A stretch of DNA of 64,000 nucleotides from Valencia hispanica (Eukaryota; Chordata; Actinopteri; Cyprinodontiformes; Valenciidae), in assembly GCA_963556495.2 (NCBI GenBank), contig OY747702.1, positions 56,946,786 through 57,010,785 on the forward strand, given 5' to 3'. Below the pieces are notes generated by a model. The model saw only the letters and a program-made list of their open reading frames with translations, did no database searches and was not told the DNA's origin. The position numbers and the translations under genes are program-made. Positions 48,869-60,430 of this stretch are shown piece after piece; the first letter of the stretch is position 1, and each line of letters starts with the position of its first letter.

Positions 48869-48998
48869 ATGGAGGGAATACTGATAACGGCCGTGGCTAA
48901 TCACCCCGAGCTATACGACACCAGCTGCTTTCTCTACAGAGACCGGACTAAAAAGGACCTCGCTTGGAGGAATATAAGTGAGGAGATACGGCAACCTG
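48869..48998 (+). CDS. MADF-domain first-exon candidate
   Basis: The ATG at 48869 opens a frame reading MEGILITAVANHPELYDTSC and then FLYRDRTKKDLAWRNISEEI. The LI-x-AV-x-x-HPELYD ... YRDR-x-KK-x-x-AW-x-x-I pattern is the N-terminal half of the MADF (Adf-1/Myb-like) DNA-binding domain. The frame is cut after about 43 codons by a consensus splice donor (CTG|GTAAGT at 48998/48999), which is where such genes often carry a phase-1 intron. The exon is clean, with no stop. MADF proteins occur both as host transcription factors and as the second protein of PIF/Harbinger transposons. No later exon, transposase or terminal inverted repeats were found, so it could be a transposon relic. Confidence 0.5.
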
Positions 48999-49000
48999 GT

Positions 49001-49794
49001 AAGTTCATTTCACTTTTGAAAGTTTTCACATTACTGACCCTGCGAACCTGCGCAGGGTACTATCCACAGTAAATAGAGAATGAAGACTTTCTCTTCCAAC
49101 GCTAGATCGACAGCTGCCATCTTGCAAAAACACCGTCTGCCATTTGCTCCTCCCACAAGTTGCGTATTTCTGGCTCTACGCGCGTCAAAATGGTATATTC
49201 GTGCTGTGAAAAGCCAATCCACTACCATCGTTGCAATATACTAAAAAATGTAGATTGCTTAGTTTTGAAAGCTATGGCAGTCTATGCTTGCTCAAGTTAA
49301 TATTTAAATGTGTGAACAATTTAACACCTGGGCCACTCAGTTCCTTTATCCTGAGACAAAACATTAGAGTAACCTGACTCACCAGCCAGTTATGGTTTTT
49401 GTGTTTTTAATGCTCTGCAGAAAGGCCAACCAGGGACAAGAGTTGAAAATTAGCACTACCCATACACTCTAAAACGTTGCATCAGTCGGACCTTGTTTTA
49501 CACAATGTTGGATCGCAATGTCCCTGTTAAATAAACAAAAAGATGAAATTGAAATTTCGCCTCGTTGATTCCTACAACATACAGAATTGTAATTTAGAGA
49601 TTACTGACTGAGAATATTTTACAACAAGACCATGATGACAGGTAAGAGGTGTTGTTCCACCCCAAAGAGGATGAGATTTAATTTAAAAATGGGGCTAGGC
49701 TGCATATTGATAAGCAAATGGCTTAAAGGTGGGGTGCGAGGTGGGTGTGTGGAGGCTATAGGCCTGTCACAGTAAACAACTAGAAATAGAAAAG
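49001..49794. other. No further gene seen
   Basis: It would include the intron if the MADF exon is real. About 49090-49230 is GC-richer and gives an open minus frame (49031-49228), possibly the start of a divergent transposon gene, but without a recognisable domain. A fragment near 49758 (TAGGCCTGTCACAGTAAACA) resembles the hAT terminus at 52152. Confidence 0.4.
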
Positions 49795-50130
49795 CACTCG
49801 GACAGCGCAGTACCTCCGCCAAGGCAGTTCAGCCCCCATTGTTGGGATCTAATTCTACCTTTTTTTTAGATTCACTGACCATGAAAACATACCTTTAGCA
49901 GCAGGATTCACATTGATATCATTATTGGTTCAGTACTTATTCACCAAAATCACTACTTAGGTAATGGTGGTTTTCTGATCACCCCCAAATTCTAATCACT
50001 TCTTCCTGGTCCCATTGCTGACACGTCCTGAAGGTTTCATCCACCTATAACTTTTTGAGTTATGTTGCTAACTAACAGACTGATAAACAAACCCTGGCGA
50101 AAACATAACCTCCTTGGCCGAGGTGATAAA
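49795..50130 (+). repeat. Interspersed repeat shared with 16795-16945
   Basis: CTGGTCCCATTGCTGACACG, TCCTGAAGGTTTCATCCACC, TTTTTGAGTTATGTTGCTAA and CGAAAACATAACCTCCTTGG mark a repeat found widely in fish. The class is not resolved. This is the longer of the two copies. Confidence 0.65.
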
Positions 50131-50319
50131 TCAGTTAATCAATTTCAAATGAGCTCAATAAGTTTTCCAGGCACAATAATTTCCATTTGGATACCTGTAT
50201 GTTTTCCTCAGGTCTTTCCCTCTTTCTACCAAAGAGACTGGATAAAAAAAATAATATATGGTCCAAATATTCATAGTGGAAGAGTAAAATGGGATGGCTT
50301 TTTAATTATTTGAGTTAGA

Positions 50320-50474
50320 GCTGCCTTTGAGTAATGTTTTCATGTATCGTATGTTTTGTGTATGCTTCTTGCTTAATTGCTGTTTTTATTTTACCCCTTA
50401 ATCATGTAAAGCACCTTGAATCACCTTGTTGTTGAAAGTGTGCTAGACAAATAAAATTGCCTTGCCTTGCCTTA
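50320..50474 (+). mobile_element. L2-A LINE 3' end, 5'-truncated
   Basis: CTGCCTTTGAGTAATGTTTT matches the last ORF2 codons of L2-A (near 34793), and CATGTAAAGCACCTTGAATC through AAATTGCCTTGCCTTGCC matches its terminal module and tail. A Tc1 element follows immediately. Confidence 0.88.
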
Positions 50475-51915
50475 TATAAACTCAGCAAAAAAAGAAACGT
50501 CCTCTGACTTTCAACTGTTTTTACTTTCAGTAAACTTGATGTGTGTAAATATTTGTATGAACACTAAAAGAGTCAACACCATAAGACATAAACTAAAAAT
50601 GTTTCACAGACATGTGACTAACAGAAATGGAATAATGTGTCCTTGAATGAAGGGAGGCTCAAAATCAACAGTACAAGTCAGTATCTGGTGTGGCCACCAG
50701 CTGCTTGAAGTACCGCACTGCATCTCCTCCTCATGACTGGACCAGATTTGTCAGTTCTTGCTGTGAGATGTTACCCCACTCTTCCACCAAGGCACTTGCA
50801 AGTTCCTGGACATTTCTGGGGGGAATGGCCCTAGCCCTCACCCTGCGATCCAACAGGTCCCAGACGTGCTCAATGGGATTGAGATCCGGGCTCTTCGCTG
50901 GCCATGGCAGAACACTGACATTGCTGTCATGCAGAAACTCACGCACAGAACGAGCAGTATGGCTGGTGGCATTGTCCTGCTGGAGGATCATGTCCGGATG
51001 AGCATGCATAAAGGGTACCACATGAGGGAGGAGGATGTCTTCCCTGTAGCGCAAGGCATTGAGATTGCCTGCAATGACAACAAGCTCAGTCCGATGGTGA
51101 TGTGAAATACCGCCCCAGACCATGACAGACCCCCCACCTCCAAATCGATCCCGCTCCAGGGTACAGGCCTCAGTGTAACGCTCATTCCTTCGACGATAAA
51201 CACGAATCTGTCCATCACCCCTGGTGAGACAAAACCGTGACTCATCAGTGAAGAGCACTTTTTGCCACTCCTGTCTGGTCCAGCAAAGGTGGGTTTGTGC
51301 CCATAGGCGGCGTTGTTGCTGGTGATGTCTGGTAAGGACCTGCCTTACAACAGGCCTACAAGCCCTCAGTCCAGCCTCTCTCAGCCTATTGCGGACAGTC
51401 TGAGCACTGATGGAGGGATTGTGTGTTCCTGGTGTCACTCGGGCAGTTGTTGTGGCCATCCTGTACCTGTCACGCAGGTGTGATATTCGGATGTACCGAT
51501 CCTGTGCAGGTGTTGTTACACGTGGTCTTCCACTGCGAGGATGATCAGCTGTCCTCCTGTCTCCCTGTAGCGCTGTCTTAGGCGTCTCACAGTGCGGACA
51601 TGGCAATTTATTGCCCTAGCCACATCAGCAGTCCTCATGCCTCCCTGCAGCATGCCTAATGCACGTTCACGCAGATGAGCAGGGACCCTGGGCATCTTTC
51701 TTTGGGTGTTTTTCACAGTCGGTAGACAAGTCTCTTTAGTGTCCTGCGTTTTTAGAACTGTGACCTTAAATGCCTACTTTCTGTAAGCTGTTAAGGTCTT
51801 AACGACCATTCCACAGGTGCATGTTAATTAATTGATTATGGTTAATTGAACATGCATGGAAAACATTGTTTAAACCCTTTACAATGAAGATCTGTAAAGT
51901 TATTTGGATTTTTAC
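50475..51915 (-). mobile_element. Tc1-like transposon, one terminus missing
   Basis: The left terminus TATAAACTCAGCAAAAAAAG, then AAACGTCCTCTGACTTTCAA, matches a widespread fish Tc1 family and begins at the TA next to the L2-A tail. The transposase on the minus strand is nearly intact. Family members normally end with an inverted copy of the left terminus; here homology stops near 51915 and that sequence is absent, so the copy is truncated at its transposase 5' side and cannot move unaided. Low decay suggests a young insertion. Confidence 0.88.
50731..51716 (-). pseudogene. Tc1 transposase, DD34E, single frameshift
   Basis: The N-terminal frame (51716-51516) reads MPRVPAHLRERALGMLQGGM and TADVARAINCHVRTVRRLRQ, a helix-turn-helix of the paired type. 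The frame then shifts near 51552-51560, inside a short purine tract, and continues (51606-50731) with the GRPRVTTPAQDRYIR second DNA-binding part. The catalytic triad is intact: Asp in LFTDESRF, Asp in LQQDNATSH, and Glu in DLNPIEHVW exactly 34 residues later. The GGGGSVMVWGG box is present. The protein would be about 330 residues, close to the family norm of 340. Apart from the one frameshift no damage was seen. Confidence 0.92.
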
Positions 51916-52069
51916 AACATTATTGTTTACAGAGTTCATCCATTTTTTGTTGTTTCTGTTGTTTTGTTAATTCATATTGAATATTAAAAATGTTTTCAAG
52001 TTGCAGGAATTAAAGTTTGATTGTTCAGACGGTGGACATGCATTATTTTTTACATTAGTTGAAAATGGT

Positions 52070-52152
52070 CTCCAAACAACAAAATGATCATTTATCACAA
52101 TAATTTCTGTGGCAATTTAGTGTCCAGCAAAATTTGTTATAGTGACAGGCCT
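52070..52152. mobile_element. hAT-type terminal fragment, inverted relative to 25198
   Basis: TTTATCACAATAATTTCTGT, CCAGCAAAATTTGTTATAGT and GACAGGCCT are the reverse complement of the end seen at 25198-25280. Solo terminus only. Confidence 0.65.
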
Positions 52153-52207
52153 GGTGGAGGCTCAGGGATCAGCCAGACAGATGTGGCTCGAGTTAAATAT
52201 CAACATG

Positions 52208-52345
52208 GAGTGGTTGTTCAGTGGTTAGCTCTGTCACCTCACGGCCTGCTGGTCTCATGTTCTCTCTCTGTCGCCAGGGGTTTCCTCCCACAGTCCGAAG
52301 GCATGCAGGTTAAATGAAAGGGAGACACACAAATTACAGGTACAG
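52208..52345 (+). mobile_element. SINE-like fragment, sense
   Basis: GTTCAGTGGTTAGCTCTGTC, ACCTCACGGC and TTTCCTCCCACAGTCCGAAG, followed by GCATGCAGGTTAAATG, follow the order of the tRNA-SINE head and body, with an internal deletion. Confidence 0.55.
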
Positions 52346-52769
52346 TAGCTGTGAAAATGTCTTTTTGTGCTACGTATGGATCGGTCTGGTGACTTCCGTC
52401 TAATCTGACCCAGCATCCAGAAGAAGATGGAAGATGAGTTAGAGAATGAGTTCAAGATTCTGTCTGAGAACTTTGAGGATTATGAACACTAGATTAAAAC
52501 CAATACAGAGAAAAAGAAACCGCAGCAACAAAATAAAGTCAAAGACCAAATTTGCTATATTTTCGAAAAAAAGGAAAACCTAAATTATCCATGTTGTTTT
52601 AGACGTTTCAAATTAGGGTCAAATCTTTCATCAAGCATGGTAAACATAGATTTTTAAAGAAATTATCCATTAGACTGAGCATTATCCATTTTGAGATCTT
52701 TTAGCTAAAAGGGAGTTTTTCTTTTAATCATTATAGGTAATAATGAGGCCTGGGTTTGACTTGTGATTA
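52346..52769. other. Unique sequence, no gene seen
   Basis: A short run of coding-like triplets near 52420-52490 has no start or domain. Confidence 0.4.
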
Positions 52770-53085
52770 TCCATCCCTCCATTGTCTACACCCTCCTGCA
52801 GTCATTGGATGAGTGTCAGGGTCCACCTTGGACAGGTTGCTAGTCCATCACAGGGACACAGAGGACAACCATGCACACTTTTACACCTATGGACAATTTA
52901 GAGAGACCAATTTACCCAACAGTCATATTTTTGGACAGTAGTAGGAAGTTGGAGTATCCAGAGAGAACCTACAGTGATAACATGTAAACTCCATGCAGAA
53001 AGGACCCAGGCCAGGATTCGAACCTGGGACTTTCTTGCTGCTAGAAAACAGTGCTGCCATCTTGTACCACTGTGCAGCCCGCCTT
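52770..53085 (-). mobile_element. tRNA-derived SINE, antisense, nearly complete
   Basis: It is the most complete SINE in the window. From the low-coordinate side come the tail region, GGACAGGTTGCTAGTCCATC, CAATTTAGAGAGACCAATTT and TGGACAGTAGTAGGAAG, then CATGCAGAAAGGACCCAGGC. These are followed by the tRNA-like head with GGATTCGAACCTGG (B box complement), GCTGCTAGAAAACAGTGCTG and ACCACTGTGCAGCCC. Confidence 0.88.
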
Positions 53086-55013
53086 GCGTTTAATCACAGC
53101 TGATTCCTAAGTAAACAATAGGGCAATTACTTTTTTTTCAAATAGTGAGGTTGGCTTGGATAGCTTTTTTTCCCCTTAAAGAATAGGACCACCATTGAAA
53201 ACTGTTTTGCAATTGGTCAGGTTAACTTTATTGTATATTAAGATTTATTTCACCATTTAAAACATTTCAATTTGACGACCTAAAAGCAAAGACAGAGGAA
53301 ATCTGAAAGGGCAAACATACTTTATTTCACAGCCTTCATTTTAGCCATTTAAGCCACAAACGGTTACCCAGCAACTGCTGTGGCTGTAATGTGTATCGAG
53401 CAACATGATTTTCTATAGGGGTAAAAATGACTCCCTCGCTGGGTTTGGTTTATAATTATTATAATTACTTTATTTTGTACCCCAGACATTCTATTAGGAG
53501 AAGTCATGAACTGTGAGATACACAGGGTTTTATTAGGCAGAGCTTCAGAAAATTGAAATTGCATAGATGGTAAAAATGAACTCCCTGCAGTTGTAGTGGA
53601 AGTGTAGCCTTGTGGCTTTTGTTGTCAGATATTATTTTGGAGATTCAAAGGGAAGCAAAACCTCAACGTAATAATCTGAAGAACATTATCTGATTTATTA
53701 GAAAAGCTGATCCTCTGAGTGTGACACTATAGGAAAAAAATGCAGATTTTCTTCTCATGCTTTAATTGTTTTAATATTATGTTGGTTTAGAATGGCTTTT
53801 TTTGACAGCATATTTATTAGGAAACAGTTTTATAACAGAACATTCAAACTATTCTCATGAAACAGTTGCTGTAGATATGCAATTGACTAAAATACAATCG
53901 AAGTCTCACAATTAAAATAGAAAACGGATTCCTGAAAGAGTTATAGTATAGTTTGGGAATTTGTTTTCGGTACATGCTCATAGATTTGATGCATTTATTG
54001 TTATCTAGGTTGGGAAGACATTTCAAAACAGAGATCCATGAGGAACGTATCTGTGTAGCTCTGATGAAAGGGTTGATGATTCAGGTTTGTGAATCTACAG
54101 TATCTGTTACACATGTTCTGTTGTCCTGATTTGAAATATGTTCCTTTTTGAATAAGCTTGATATAATAAACATTGTTTTCCTTTTTTGCATTTATGTAAT
54201 TAATCAAATCAATAAATGAAAGAATTGCAAATTAGTCAAAAAATTTGAGCAGAAAGCAGAGGCATGAGATGAAATCAGGGTAAAGAAGAACATCAGAGAA
54301 GCCACCCAGATTCACATGGAAGAGAATAAGATCCATTTTTTTGTTCTATATATTAATTATATAGTCACAATTTGCAGCCCTCTTTATTTATAATTTCTGC
54401 TTTCAATAGATGTGAGGTGTCTTCCCTGGACCTGTGATCTGAGATGATTTCAATCAGCGGCTCACTGTGAGTGATATTGTTGAGTGATAGTGTCATTTTT
54501 TGCTTCATTTAAGCATATTAATTTATAAGTGTAATCCAGTGATTTTTGTTTGCTTTAACTTGGTCAGAATTTAAAAGTTGAGATGATGTATCATTCCTTT
54601 TTAAGAAGAACAATTTTTGCACATTCTAAAAACTCATCTAAAAACTAATTATTTGATCCTAAATCCACCGATTTACACACTTTCCTGAGGCAGCAGGTTT
54701 TAAAGTTGATGTGAAACTGTTCAAGCATGTCCAGTAAGTGTTTCATTTACTTTGTAATAACCTTAAATGCTTGTTAAGCAGATGATTTCCATTCTTATTA
54801 TTTATTTTAACGAGTTTTGGCCAACAGTGTTTTTTAACTCAGTGAGGAGCCATCATCATTGTAACTTTTACACTTATTCATAAATTCAACAAAAGCTGTC
54901 AAAGCCTAGAAATCTATATCGCCTTAAATAGTGAAGGAGTAGTTGGTTAGAAAATTATTACTAGGCGTTACATCTTCACAAACTAAGGTTGTTCAAAAAT
55001 AAAAGTTCTTCCT
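53086..55013. other. AT-rich unique sequence, no gene seen
   Basis: Small minus frames at 53364-53564, 53844-54026 and 54001-54207 lack domains. Confidence 0.5.
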
Positions 55014-55776
55014 CTTAGTGTCAGAATCCAGCAGGAGGAGCTGTTTCCACCTTTGCTCTACTGGTGCTGGAGGCTGAAGCAGCGACAGGTGGAACCAATT
55101 CCTGCAATCACCACAGTAGTATTTAGAGGGAGCGGATCCACCAGACGGACGTCAGATGATTCCGTTTCTCAGAGTGGTAAACCTGGCCACATTAACTCGA
55201 GGTATGCTCTGTTCCTACCCGTGGACTTACCCTGTTCTCTCCTGTGTTCCTCGTAGCAGCTCCTTCTGGGCTTCACCTGTAGTTCTGGAATTCCTCATCA
55301 ATTCTCCGGCGTTCCCTCGGCGCTCTCACGTTGGTCTCTATCCTGGACGTCCGTCTCCTTGGGGTGTGGCCGCTCCTACAAACTCCTCTGTACCACCAGT
55401 CCAACTGCTTCAGCTCCGTCGGCTCCAAACCTCCCTCATATCTCTCAGCTATCTGCGGAAGAGTAACTCCATCAACATCTAATACAGCTCCAGGAATTCT
55501 GCATTTACTGGATCACTTGCCTCTCCCTCCAAGTCCGGTGTTCGTCCTCGCCAGTGAGTCAAAAGCCGTTTTCCCTTTACTCAAAAAGAACAGTTCCAAC
55601 AGTCTTGATTTCCATACTCATCTCCTGCCTTACCTTCCAGTGTTGCCACCTGTTGAGTTCCATGCCAGCCTGGTTCCCGTGACTTCCCTGACGACAAAAG
55701 AAATTAAACTTTTAGAAAACTGTGAACTTGAGTCTGAGTGTTCCTGTATGAGTCAACTTTTAATCATGACACTTAG
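55014..55776 (+). mobile_element. Solo LTR with 5-bp target duplication
   Basis: The unit 55019-55771 (753 bp) begins TGTCAGAATCC and ends ATCATGACA, giving the terminal inverted TGTCA/TGACA with the TG...CA ends of LTRs. CTTAG flanks both sides (55014-55018 and 55772-55776), the 5-bp duplication made by many LTR-retrotransposon and retroviral integrases. ATTAAA near 55703 is a plausible polyadenylation signal shortly before the end, giving plus orientation. The unit is CT-rich and clearly GC-richer than its surroundings. No internal retrotransposon sequence or second LTR is present, so the rest was lost by LTR-LTR recombination. Ty3/Gypsy is the likeliest source, unproven. The 153-codon frame inside is not a gene. 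Confidence 0.85.
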
Positions 55777-57050
55777 AGTAAATTACAGTTAAAATAGACG
55801 TAAGGATAAACCAGCACACGATTTTGGTTTACAATCCACAGCTGTGCATGATAATATTCTAAATAAGATGGCATTCATCTACTGAGAAAGCATTAAACTC
55901 ATCACTGATTTGAGGCTTGACTTTTTGGGAAAAACTGACTTGGAAAGATTTCTTCCCAAATCTCATCTATCCTTCCCAGCTGGTTATTTGCTTCTGCCAC
56001 TTTGAGATGACTGGCAGCTAAAACTATTTAAATCCAGCTCTAAAGCAAAATTTTCCCCGAGGGCTTTTTTTCAATGCAACATCACATCCATCAGTCCACA
56101 AACACAACCTGTATATCTTAACCGTCTAAAGGCTATGGCCTGGAGAGCAATAATTCCTCCCTGCACACAATCATGTCTGAAGGCATTTTCATATTTCCAG
56201 TCAAATATGAAAAAGCCCACTCTGTCCATGGGGTGAACATGCAACTCCATGCCATTATTTGAATCCTGAACCTTCTTGCTCTGAGGTAGAAGATTTAACC
56301 ATTGCTCTGCCTTGCAATCAATCATAACCATGCAAAGACGATTTAAATGGGTGGCAAGTTTTATTTTTATAAAGGTTTGAACTGGAAATGACAGTTTATT
56401 TTGTGTTAATCAGTAACTTACTTTGGCAATTTAAAACAAGTCTATACCCGTAACTCTAAACCAAGATATAATGTGCTTCCCCTAAATAATGTGAACATTT
56501 TGGATCTAGTTCATACCTGTTATTTTTCCAGTGCATAGATCAGAAACTGATGGCTGCTTACATGAAGCAAATTTCATCTCAGGGTTTAGTTTAAGTTTAG
56601 GATTTTTGTATTTTAAACAGATGAATACGTTTTTGAGCAATTGACCCTAATTAGACCTTTCTCATAAAAAACTTTATAAACATATTATACAGGTAAAACC
56701 TGATATTCACATAAGCTGTATAAACATAACTTCATTCCTCACTGTTTGACATTAAATCAGGCTAAGTGTTCTAGGTCAGGTAGGATTAGCAAAATAGTTT
56801 CAAATTGCAAAATGTGAAAACATTGAGAAAGATAATATTTTTCTTCAGACCCAGTAGTTCACATCCTTTCTCTTAGTATATGTTCAGACGGCCTGGGGTC
56901 AAACATTTTGGGTGTCCCTTATGTCAGAAGATGTTTCCCCATGATGTTATGTCCCACATGATATGATGCAGCTTTTACTCTACTTCAAAGTTAGGAACAT
57001 GTTTTCTGGCCCGCAACTTTTCACAATTTTCTTTCCAGAGTAATATTAAG
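55777..57050. other. AT-rich sequence, no gene seen
   Basis: It contains a SINE fragment at 56205-56330 and is otherwise unique. Confidence 0.5.
56205..56330 (-). mobile_element. SINE fragment, antisense
   Basis: GAACATGCAACTCCATGCCA, TTTGAATCCTGAACCTTCTT and GCTCTGAGG, then TTAACCATTGCTCTGCC, match the antisense tRNA-SINE head in order, with a deletion. Confidence 0.6.
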
Positions 57051-57575
57051 GCGCGTTTCCACTATCGCATCTTCAGGATAATTTTACCGGAACTTCACGA
57101 TATGTGCGTGTCTCCACTACTCCGGAGCGGCCTGACAGGGACGTTTTCGGGGCCATTTCAGGAACCAACTGAGAACCAGTCTTGGGGTTTGTAATCGGAA
57201 GTGGCCCTGTTGGGTCGCTGGGCGTTACCTGTGGTTAACTCTTGCTGATATGTTTTCACTCAAAGGGAACTGATATCAGCAGACGTCAGCAAACAACCGG
57301 CTTTGTAAAATAAGAAGAATTGCTGGTGAAGCAGTTTATAACCACATAGCAAACAGAAACAGTCGATCTGTTGTTATCCTGCTGATGTGGGCGCTTTTTG
57401 GATCTGATCAGTGATGCTACTCACTCTCCGAAATGTCCGTGATATGCGGACATCTTAGCAGATTCCTTAAAGGGTCAATTTTCTATGGAGACACGACGGC
57501 TAGAGGACCGGGCCAACAGATTTACCCCGATAGATAAAAGTATGGTAAAATTACCCTGAAGTTTAGATAGGGGAA
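57051..57575. mobile_element. MITE-like element with inverted ends
   Basis: The left side reads GGCGCGTTTCCACTATCGCA and TCTTCAGGATAATTTTACCG. The right side, reversed, reads CTTCAGGGTAATTTTACCAT. A matching segment of the right half (GGTAATCTGTTGGCCCG-type sequence and ATCCGCATATCAC) is embedded at 25626-25805. No coding potential. No target duplication was established. Confidence 0.6.
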
Positions 57576-57894
57576 CTATTATGTTCCAACTCTTCAGTTT
57601 TAGTTTCATCAGACCAAAGGATAGTCTCCAAAACACAAATTATTTGTCTCTGAGTGCATTTATAAATTGCAATCAAGATTTTTTTATTATATTTATTTTT
57701 TTATTTATCATATCAGGAGTAGGCCTTTTGGCTTCTTCGTCTCTGAGTTGCATCAGCAGCATCCTCACAAGATCTTTTGTTCTGGGGTTGATTCACACAT
57801 TTAGCACCAAAACATGTTTTTGTCTCCTTCCTAAATAGTATGATGGCTGGAAATTTCCAAGCTGTTTATACTTGTGTTTAAAGGGATAGACCTG
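57576..57894. other. Unique sequence, no gene seen
   Basis: An 85-codon hydrophobic frame (57581-57838) shows no domain. Confidence 0.35.
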
Positions 57895-58778
57895 TGAAGG
57901 TCTATCAAGGAGACACTGATGCATGCTTTTATCTCCAGTAGAATTGATTATAGTAATGCCCTGCTGTCTGGTCTTCCCAAAAAGAGTATATCAGGTTTAC
58001 AACTACTACAAAATTCAGCAGCACGTGTCCTGACGAAGACCAGGAGGCGGTAGCACATTACACCGGTCTTAAATTCATTGCATTGGCTCCCCGTACGTTT
58101 TAGGATCGATTTTAAGGTTCTTTTAATGGTTTTTAAGTGTCTTAATGGTCTTGGGCCTTCTTATCTCTCTGAACTGCTTTTACCATATGAGCCTTCGTGG
58201 TCTCTGCGCTCCTCTGGCAGCCGTCTCCTTGTCATCCCAAAAGTCAGGACACACACGCATGGCGAGGCATCTTTCCAGTTTTATGGCCCTCACCTCTGGA
58301 ACAGGCTGCCAAAGGATTTTTATACTTTAATTTATCTTAATTCCCGTTCCAGTGTTTCCTCTGTGGGAGCCCTCTGCCCCAAGAGTGGTGGTCGGCTGTG
58401 GCTGCCTGGGTGCTCTCCAGGTGGAGCTTGGGTGGAGGTGGAGTTCTTGGCCTTGTCTCAACTCGTCGCCCTGTGTTGGTGCCTCGGCTGCTGCTGTCAA
58501 CCTACCGCTCCCGGGGCAGATGGCTCCTCTGATGCCGTTTCCTTGCATGGTTCATTTGCACTCGGGCCAATGTCCTTTTTTACTTTTGCTTTTAACTGTG
58601 TGTGTGCATGGGAGACATGTTGGGGGGAGGGGGGTATAACTGTGACCATGCTTTTAAATGTGTGGGGGAGGGGAGGGAAGGTGGTTTTATGTGGGGTCAT
58701 TTTAATCTGTAAAGCACTTTGTGATGCAACTTCTTGTATGAAAAGGGCTTTATAAATAAAGTTTGATTTGATTTGATT
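57895..58778 (+). mobile_element. L2-C LINE, 5'-truncated
   Basis: The coding part reads [24 protein letters not shown] sequence, then LHWLPVRFRIDFKVLLMVFK, LNGLGPSYLSELLLPYEP and FQFYGPHLWNRLP, the C-terminus of an L2 ORF2. The frame decays after 58330 and runs into a GC-rich 3'-UTR. It ends GTAAAGCACTTTGTGATGCA, CTTTATAAATAAAGTTTGAT and TGATT repeats. The run-on frame to 58755 is not a protein. A shorter copy lies at 29484-29890. Confidence 0.9.
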
Positions 58779-60225
58779 TATTATTCTCTTCCTGATGTCT
58801 TGACTAATTTCCTATGAGTTTTCCAGTGTGTGAGTTGTTGCCTAAGGTTGGCCTTAAGGCTATAAATCGAGCCAACCAAAGCTTACATGGCTTCAAGAGC
58901 TTTCTAGATTGTTTAAAAGCTTTCTAATTTTGAAAAAAGTAATAAAAAAAAATCTAACAAATGTTTTTTTTGTCTCTCATTATTCTGGTGTTTAGCAAAT
59001 AGAGATTGTTTTGGTAAAGGAGGATAAAGCCCCAGGAACATTGTTCGATGTGGAGACTCCTCCCAGGATTCAAACAGCCACACAAATCATCTTAAAAAGC
59101 TATTTTTTATGAGTGATTTATGCCGGATGTTACTGTGCTTTTCAGCATCAATAAATGCACATAACATTAACTGATGGAGTTGCAGTCGATGCAGACCATC
59201 AGTTTGCTGAATAGCTGTTTTTTCCTCGTTTGCTTGGAAATAGGAATTTTCAGGAGATCACCACTAAGTCACTATTGCAAAGAGTTTTCTTTGTTGATCT
59301 CAGACAGCTTTAATTAACAAAAGTAACACAAACAGGAAATAAAAGGCTGCTATATATCCAACCTCCAGGTTACCAGTTCAATGAACTTGACAGAAGGAAC
59401 CAGGATATGGTAACAGTTGTGGTTGGACTTTCTCCTCCTACCAGTTCTACCATTTTATGGGATGTTGCCAAATTGCTGTAAACTTAGCGGGTTCAAACAA
59501 TCACTGTGTGGCATAGTTTCCCCCCACGATGGCATACTAACAGGCTGCGAAGCACAAATGAAGACGGATTGTGTATGATGACACAAGTCGTGTTTAATTT
59601 GTTCTTTTGCCAAAAGCGGAAAGAGCAAAGGAAGAGAGATGTATCACAAGCGCTGAAACTTAACTCAATATATTACAAAGCCCAAAGGTGTAGCTTTGAT
59701 CTTTTCTTGTGAAGAGTTGTGACAGACTCTGTTCCACCCTTTCTGAACTCAGGTGGCCCTTCACACAATAGCCAGAGAAAATGACTTCATCTCTCAGACT
59801 AAATAAGAAGCTCTTGAAGTCCCGCTAGGATCTAAAAAGGAAAGCGATGCAACAACCAGATGAAATAGTTTTATTCTTCTCCAAAGTTGTGTTCTCTTTC
59901 ACAGAGGAGGCGAGCTGCAAACCGATACCTACGTGTTTTATAATTCTCTTATCTCTCCTCGGCACAGGAGGGGTCGGCTTATTTTGAGCAAAATCAGTTC
60001 AAATATCAGCAGAAAATCTTTTTTACTATCCACAGTTGGAAAATTGGGTGTGTTTTATTTGTCAGCAGGTCAGAGAGATGCATGTTGATTTTGGATTCAT
60101 GTCACCCTGGAAACTGAAAAAACCCTCCTGTGGAGTTATGTCTCTTCTTCAGACCTGGATCCTCATCAAACATTGACCTCATGTTGCTGAAAGCCATTCA
60201 GGTTGTTAACCAGGTATTAGAATAT
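58779..60225. other. AT-rich unique sequence, no gene seen
   Basis: The 68-codon frame at 59506-59712 has no domain. Confidence 0.5.
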
Positions 60226-60430
60226 ACAGCGGGGCAAAAAATAATTTGGCAGCCACCGATGGTGTAAGTTGTCCCACTTAAAAAAGACGAGAAACTTCTG
60301 TCATTTTCATTATAGGGTGAAATTCAACTGTGAGAGACAGAATGTAAAAAAAATGTCCAGGAAATCACAAATCACAATCACATTTTTTTAAAAGAATTTA
60401 TTTGTATAATCCTACAGAAAATAAATATCT
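60226..60430. mobile_element. Tc1/mariner-type element end (shared with 23870-24005)
   Basis: It begins at a TA with CAGCGGGGCAAAAAATAATT and continues with TTGGCAGCCACCG, AAGTTGTCCCACTTAAAAAA and AACTGTGAGAGACAGAATGT, then AATTTATTTGTATAATC. Non-coding remnant. Confidence 0.7.

Noticed and set aside
55331..55792. 153-codon frame in a CT-rich region
   Set aside because: It runs through the solo LTR and over its boundary; no domain and no start context.
58331..58755. Continuation of the L2-C frame to 225 codons
   Set aside because: After about residue 85 it leaves L2 homology and reads the 3'-UTR, which is identical at 29484-29890, where no frame is shared.
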